DNA of 64,000 bases. Source: Stromatinia cepivora. Its lineage: Eukaryota > Ascomycota > Leotiomycetes > Helotiales > Sclerotiniaceae. The translations under genes and the position numbers were made by a program. Each line of letters begins with the position of its first letter. Positions within the stretch are counted from its first letter, which is position 1. The notes beneath the pieces were generated by a model. It did not search any database, had not been told where the DNA came from, and was given only the letters and a program-made list of their open reading frames with translations. Positions 57,471-64,000 of the stretch are shown one piece after another. The DNA is taken from positions 1,550,001-1,614,000 of the forward strand of contig RCTD01000010.1 of NCBI GenBank assembly GCA_014898415.1, in the 5' to 3' direction.

Positions 57471-58041
57471 CCCCCTCTTTTAATTTTCACCCCCAAACCC
57501 CACCCCAACATCAAAAAACCGCAGAAACCACAGAACCAAAGGAAAAATTATATATATATATATAAAATAGAAAATAGAAAATTTAAAATTTAAAAAAATA
57601 AGAGATAAAAGGAAACATATCCTCATTCCAATCATATTATAATATAAACAAGCAAGCAAGCAGACAGGCAACAGACAAACATAAAAGAGGGAAAACGCTC
57701 TTTCGAAGTGCTCTTTCGGGATGCTCTTTCAAAATGCTCTTTCACGGCGCTCTTTCAAAACGCTTCCAATAAACTCCTTACATGCGCCTCTCGTTCCTCA
57801 GCCAAAGAAAATACCAGGTTCCTGAAGCCACTATTACCTGCTATTTTCAAATCCGATTCCCGTCGTAATTGACACTTTTGTTCTATCTTCTCATCTCGTC
57901 TCTTCTCTTCCCATCTCATCTCTTCCGCCGGGCTTCAAGCTTCAACCTGTGAATACATGAACCGTAGAATTATCCTCCTCCCTCAAATATTAGATACAAT
58001 CCCCATCATCACAGTAATCTACCTCCACCTCCACCATCCTC

Positions 58042-61000
58042 TCACCCACTACTTCTCTTACCCGGCCTCCTCATCGTAAAACTCCTCCTAATACTCTCAC
58101 CCCACGCCGAATTATCCAACACCTCAAGGACATTCTCTGCACTAACCGCACTTCCCCTCCTACTACTCGCCACACTACTAATACCAGCCGCACCCGTTCC
58201 TTCACCCATACTCACACCTTCAAACGAAAATGCCGATCCAGGTGCACCATGTGCTTGTAGTGGACTAAGCGTTGGACTTACAGCCGAGGACATTGATGGG
58301 AATGCTGTATTAATCGATGCATCTGTACCGCGACGTTGTCTCAATGGTGAGCCATCGAGTCCATATGTTATGAAGGAATTTCGAGAATCGGTGATATCTG
58401 TTGGGGATAATAGGGATCCGCTGATTGATGTGGATGGTTTGTGTTTCTTGGTAGATGTTTCTACGTCATCGACGTAGACTTCTGGTCCTAATTGTGGGAT
58501 ATCTGTCATGCGGCCAGATTTCTTCCTTTCCATGTGTTTTCTGAATCTTCTCGACCAATACCTGTATTTGGGTTAGCAGATTACATTAATATGAACCTCA
58601 GAAACTTACATAGTATCGAAAAATCCAACCACAATTCGCCTTCGGACTTCTTCTTCGACTCTTTGTAGACGTGCACGACGACGTAAGAATTCCTCAAGCC
58701 TACACCAATATTAGTTAAATCATATAAAATTTCACTCATTTGACTTACTTCAAGCTCTTGTTATCACTAATGACATTGTAATGAGCCAAAACCATCAACA
58801 CAGTTGTAAAAGAAATACCACGATCAGGGTCTGCCGATACCAAAACCTCTTCATAGAAAAGATTAAATCGAGCTCTATCTCTTCGTACTCGTCCAACATC
58901 GATTTGAGAAATTCGTTCATTCAATTTTTTCAAATCAATACCACTAGATGCACTTGGGCTCGAAATAGAATTCAACCTTCCGTTAGCCGGTTCTGCTTGT
59001 ATATCTTCGAGAATTCTGCGAACCGAATCTTCTTGTGAATATACACGCATTTCAAAGACACCAGAGAGTTCACCCAACAACCTTGGAAAGTGCTCTTTTT
59101 CAATGAATCCTGTACCGTCTGGATCTAAAGTAGCCCAAGCCTCCTTGAAGCGTCTAATCTCATCACGACTGACTTTAGATAAGCCATTTGATCTTTGAAA
59201 GACATAACTGAAACTCTCGTAGATGAGTGACACAAACAAACTCGTAAAAATGTACATGCTCACGATGTTCCACGAAATGAACAATATTCGAGCCCATGTG
59301 GGACTTCCGCAGTCGCTTTCAAAGAAATCGTCACCTTGTGTGCAGAATGGAGGCGTGACAGTCGCATAATCTTCCATAATTTGATTCCAACCCTCTCCAC
59401 AAGACATTCGAAACAGCATAATTAGCGTTTTTGGTACCGTTCGCATGTTGAGATTATCAGTCTCTTGCGTACTAAATCGAGTGAGTCCGAAGGTCTGAGT
59501 CATAGCGATAGCAAAAACCATAAACAAGACAAACCAAGTTGCCAATAAGTTTCCAATGGCTGTCAAACTGGCAGCTGCTGTTTTGAATAGCTGATCTAAA
59601 GCATCGTTTCGAGGAATTAAAAGTAGAACGATAGCGACAAGAAACAACTTGTGTAGCTGAATATATACCTGAGAGTGGAAGTTTGTCAAAAGGAGTAATG
59701 TGGTAACTAGGGTTCCGGAGACGGCGAAAATTGAGAACATATCCCAAGAACTTCGTCGAAATCGAGGCCAGGTCAGACCAATGATACGGACGATCACGTT
59801 GAGAATATAAAATATCGTGCAAGCCAAGAATATATAGTTTCTGGTTGTATCCCACCACGCTGGCTCGGGATAGTACTCTACTAACAGTAGAATGAGATGG
59901 AAGACAAGAGTTAAGGTCATAGCCGAATGCCACTTTCCATGCTTTCGAGTGGCTCTTTTGTAACACCAATCTCTCCACCAATGTGGATCTTTGGCGGAAG
60001 GACGTTTGGATGGAGAAACCTGCCTCAGAAGTTTCCGCAACTCAACCCAAGATCTCTGATCAGATGTCAAAAATGCGATCCCAGTTTGTTCCGTGTAATT
60101 TCGCATGAACACAGAGATAAACAAAGTAAGGATGAAGACCGTAGCAAGAAGATTGAAAATGACGAAAAAAACTGCATTGAACTCGGAGGAGGTGGGATCA
60201 CCCGGATTAAGACCACGACCGGTAATGGACATTGTCTCAAACATTACATCGACCCAACCTTCTTGTGATACGATTTGGAAAAGTATAAACAGGGAGCCTC
60301 CAAAATCATCAAAATCGTACCAGGGATTTCCCACCTGCCTAGGCGAAACGATGTTCCAATCACCACTGAATGGTTGACTGAAATATTCACCAGAGCAGTC
60401 AGTCAGATTAGTGATGTCACCGTCATTGCACGTCTCCAACTGGCCGTTAAAAAGGTTCACGCCGTATATTGCAAAAGGAATCAAGAGAGACATAGAAACA
60501 AAGGCAGCCTATAGACATGTTAGCAAACATTTAAAATAACACGGAAAAGAATTTCTTACCGAAAGGACTTTGAGACCACCGACAAGAATCACAGAGTGAA
60601 ATGTGTTTCTAGCACTGTCGCTGACGTTAAGCAACCGAAGAGCTCGCAAGGCTTTGAACGCCCCGACTGCTCGTGCAATCGCCCCGTCATCCATTAATGA
60701 GGTAATGACGTTGATCCATAAGGTGACAAGCACTAGACCGTCTATGAAACCCCAAGTACTTCTATAGTATGCGTTTGGAGTCCAAAAGAATCCGTCTGCA
60801 ATGACCTTTATAAGAGCCTCGACGGTAAAAATTAAACCGAAGATGAAATCACAAAAGACAAACCAATTATTCCCAGTCGATTTCTCCGGATTGGCTATGA
60901 AGTATTCTCTTTGGTATAGTGGTGTTGTTATACATGCCAACAACACCATTGCGACAATGCATAGATATAAGAATGCCGAAAAGCCATACCAAATTGACAA

Positions 61001-64000
61001 ATTAGGCTCAACGCCATCAAAACGTTCACTCCCGCGTCCAGGTCCGACACATCTCTGGCAAAGTCTCCTAAAGGGGTTATTAGGCTTAAATATGAACAAT
61101 GCATTATTGTAAGAAGGGTGTTTGGCCAAATATTCTCGTTGTGCTTTCTTGCGTTGTGATGAGGCGGAGACGGCTTCCTTTGCCATTGCCCTGGTGCCTT
61201 GAGAGTCGTCAGATTTGAGAGAGAATGATATATTAGAATAGAACGGATTCGGTTCTCTGTTCCAAAGTCTGGACATGAAATTACCCCAAATAGAGGATAG
61301 GAGCCCCGGCTTCACGCCGGCTGCTTCAGCGGCTGCATTTTCCGCAGCGTGTTCGTGTTGTCCCGGGACAATTTCGTCATCGAGAAAGTCTTTCACGACT
61401 GCGTCTTTCAACAACATTTCCATTGTTGCTGGTCCATAGTCTAGAGGATCTTTTTTCGCTTTGGATCGACCAAACCGAAGGATGGACGATAATGCAAGGT
61501 TGCTAGAAGAGGCATCAACCTCTTTCCTAGTGAGAAAAGCCTTCACTTGCTGCATGCGCTTTTCGTCTTCTGAAACGTCGAAATTCTCTTGAATGACAGC
61601 TATGAACATATTCACCAGAATGAAGTTGGCGAGAATGAACCATCCAATGAGAAATGTTGCTCCGATCCAGGCAGTATTGCGTGCATTATTTATGCCGGTA
61701 ACATTATAGAGAATATCGGTCCAATTTTCGCTCGATAGAATCTGATATAAGCCCAAGAAAGAATTGAATATCGTGGCAAAAGTAACTTGAATAGTATCTC
61801 CTCCGTCATCTTGTGCCGGGATCTCACCACGGAGCAGCTGAACAGCGAATATAGCAACCAAGAAAGTAATGAGAAAGACGAACAGAACAAGATTCCCAAT
61901 ACCACTAGCATTCCCCAATACCAACATGATCAAGGATCTCGTTATATCGACGCCCATGACAACTCGATAGATTCTGAGAATTTGAAACACGGTAAGCCAA
62001 GCATAAGGTTGGCCTGAATTTCGAATGGGTGGTAGTAAAATAACTGTGGTAATGATAGCAAGTCCTAAGTCAAATAGGTTTCTCTTATGTTTGTGGAAGT
62101 CCCGCCAATCGGAAGCGAATCGCAAACCGATGTCAATTAGCAATAAGAATGTCACCACAACCTCCGAGATGTCGATAAATCTTGCACGAGAGTCTGACAT
62201 ATTAGAACTCCGGAAAGCTTGAACTACGAGGCCATAGACAATAATCGAAATCCAGAGCCAATAGGTTTTCTCGTACATCTGCTTTAGCTTACTCACCGGT
62301 CGTGGCATATCTGTACTCGGGTCGTGATGATCATCATCGGCGTGGGCAGCGAACGCACTTGCTTTGCCCTCTCCTCTAATAACCAGAAAAGATGAAGTAA
62401 TGACGGCTATCAACAAGTTCATAAGCCAGAGCATCATAATGACAATCCCGCCGGCAAAGAAGATTGCGGCTGCAAGATAGTCGGAGTCTGTAGTGTAATA
62501 CATGAGGTCGGTAAACGTATTGCCTGTCATGATAACGAATACAAGTTCCAAAGACTGCCCTATGTTGTCGAAGGTTGCTGTACCATTGAATGGAAGTAGG
62601 TCGTGAGGAAGCTGAACGCAGTAAGATCCCTCAGGGCACAAGTAACCTTTAGACGAAGTGGCACCAGGGATTAAAGGGTAGAGGGGATTGTCCCCACTGG
62701 ATCTCATCCAAGGGTCATGAGACGAGTCGTCCTTGTTAAACTGCCCTCCGCAATATTGAAAGTTATTGATAAATGCTGTGTTATTGCTATTTTGGATATC
62801 ATCGGGATCGATCCATACGCACTGACGATCGAGACTTCCTTTAAAACTCTGTATACCGATAATAGCAAACAGCAGCCAGAAGAAGCCGATGAGGAAAGAC
62901 ACGTTGAGTAGCAAAGGAGTTGCTTTTTTCAAACTTCGAAGAATTATCTAGGTACTGGTCAGGAGTGCACACGGAAGCGAAAACAATGCATAACTTACAG
63001 CAGTACCGTTCGTAAGTGCAAGCAATCGAAGAATACGTAAGCAACTCAACATGCGGAATATATATAGATGGTAGCTATGTTCCACCCCAAGAAAGCTGAG
63101 GACAAACGCCACCCAATAAGATACAACCGCTACGAAGTCGAGTCGATTGAAAGAATGTCTGAGGAACGCTCTCCTGGCTAATTGCAGTCGCTGAGTTTGC
63201 TCAACAGTGCTGGTGATTGCTTGCATCTGAGCAAAGGTATTGACAATAGGCCGTTGTGTATTTGTAGTTCCCTCAGAAGATGATGCATGTGCTCTTCTGA
63301 CAGATGATTTTCGCTGAGGCGCGAATATGGATCGATACTTATCCACAATTGCCGCTCTAGCTCCACGTTGGCGGTCTATTGTGCTGTATTCAGCTGCATT
63401 GGCGATAAAACCAGACACAATAATACGTGCTATTACTTCCAGGGTGAAAATTGTAAAAAGGCCCAGCAGAGCATAGTCCGTTTTAGAGCCCCAGTCAGAG
63501 CGCCGAGGGTGAGTATATACAGAAGGGGCGGCATCCACGGCAAGGAGAATTGTTTGTATGACAATTAATATTAGAATCGCTGGTTCAGTAACTGGATAAA
63601 CCAAAATATCACAAAGTTTTAATCGAATCTTGTTATCCGGTGAAAATATGCCTAGTGTCTTTCCTCTGAGAGGGTTAGGAGCATCCTGCGCTTGCCATTG
63701 GTCCGTTCCAGGCCCATCCAAAGTTCTTCCGGGAGGTTTTTCAAATGGATGAAGCATAGTACTCGGCCGGTAAGCTGTATCTTCGACATTCGGTTCGTAT
63801 GATCTTCGTGAAGGCATAAATGGTTCCTCGATACTATGTGCCTGTCTTCTAGCACTTTCTTCGATAACTTCAGCTTCACCACTAAGATTAACCACACGTT
63901 GTGACATAGCCCTCACCATCGATCCAGCTCTGGATAGTGCCCCTGCGCTGGACGGAGATCGAGATCTGCGCCCAATGGGTGACAGGTTAGCTCCATAACT
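58042..64000 (-). CDS. cch1: Voltage-gated high-affinity calcium channel Cch1, 5' partial
   Basis: Five exons in the window: 62999-64000 (continues past the edge), 60560-62947, 58749-60508, 58610-58699 and 58042-58561; 1919 residues and the stop are present. The product is a four-repeat channel of the plasma membrane that works with Mid1 to admit calcium. Voltage-sensor S4 segments are visible, e.g. FRMLSCLRILRLLAL (repeat I), FQILRIYRVVMGVDITRSL (II) and AFKALRALRLLNVSDSAR (III). Pore loops are TGNTFTDL (I), SSENWTDIL (II), SQEGWVDV (III) and CGEGWNQIM (IV): an Asn-Glu-Glu-Glu filter. An EF-hand-like loop (LDPDGTGFIEKEHF) follows repeat IV, then coiled and Ser-rich tails. Introns are 47-51 bases. 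The N-terminal cytosolic region and start codon are outside the window. Confidence 0.96.

Larger units (their letters stand above)
52569..58041. other. 5.5 kb gene-free spacer rich in microsatellites
   Basis: It extends from the small Ser-rich gene to the 3' end of cch1. No gene is supported. TACGGAGTA lies at 53301 and GTT/ATT repeats at 53924-53970. Below about 54600 the plus strand becomes strongly pyrimidine-rich, with many distinct tandem arrays (see separate entries), and CCCCTT runs at 57116-57156. Long ORFs here (55207-55936) are translations of repeats. CGCTCTTTC/TGCTCTTTC repeats lie at 57690-57762. Confidence 0.5.

Overview
The window is nuclear DNA of a filamentous ascomycete. Genes carry several short introns (mostly 48-60 bases, GT-AG, with CTAAC/CTGAC-type branch sites), intergenic DNA is AT-rich and full of microsatellites, and the proteins look like those of Leotiomycetes; a Botrytis/Sclerotinia-like member of the Sclerotiniaceae is my best guess (inference from protein character, not a search). 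All exon joins below were worked out by hand from reading frame, splice signals and family sequence patterns.

Layout. 1-13 kb is a compact housekeeping block: eIF3h (-), a tiny spliced gene of unknown function (+), a UPF0643-like gene (-), a mitochondrial carrier resembling the S-adenosylmethionine carrier (-), MIX23/Cid2 (+), the NatA auxiliary subunit Nat1/Naa15 (+) and TIM54 (-). The carrier and MIX23 are divergent over a 303-base shared promoter, and three of the seven genes act in mitochondria. 13-20.7 kb holds only the HMG-box gene nhp6, with a probable 5' UTR intron and large flanks. 20.7-28.4 kb has an 11-exon gene of unknown function with an 11-base microexon, and a DDT/PHD-finger chromatin gene.

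28.4-36.6 kb looks like an accessory, decaying island: a fragment resembling a DUF3435 tyrosine recombinase, a small membrane ORF, a ceramide synthase paralogue with an in-frame stop and at least one frameshift, a ruined Tc1/mariner transposase, and a CYP52-like cytochrome P450 with a doubtful splice donor.

36.6-64 kb is gene-poor with long low-complexity spacers: a cysteine-rich single-pass membrane protein, a PTH11/rhodopsin-like seven-helix protein, a low-complexity gene whose reading frame switches twice, a ferroportin-like metal exporter with a Met-Glu-rich N-terminus, a conserved small Ser-rich protein, and, running off the right edge, most of the voltage-gated calcium channel Cch1. The 5.5 kb beyond the 3' end of cch1 is packed with short tandem repeats. 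No tRNA, rRNA or CRISPR was recognised.
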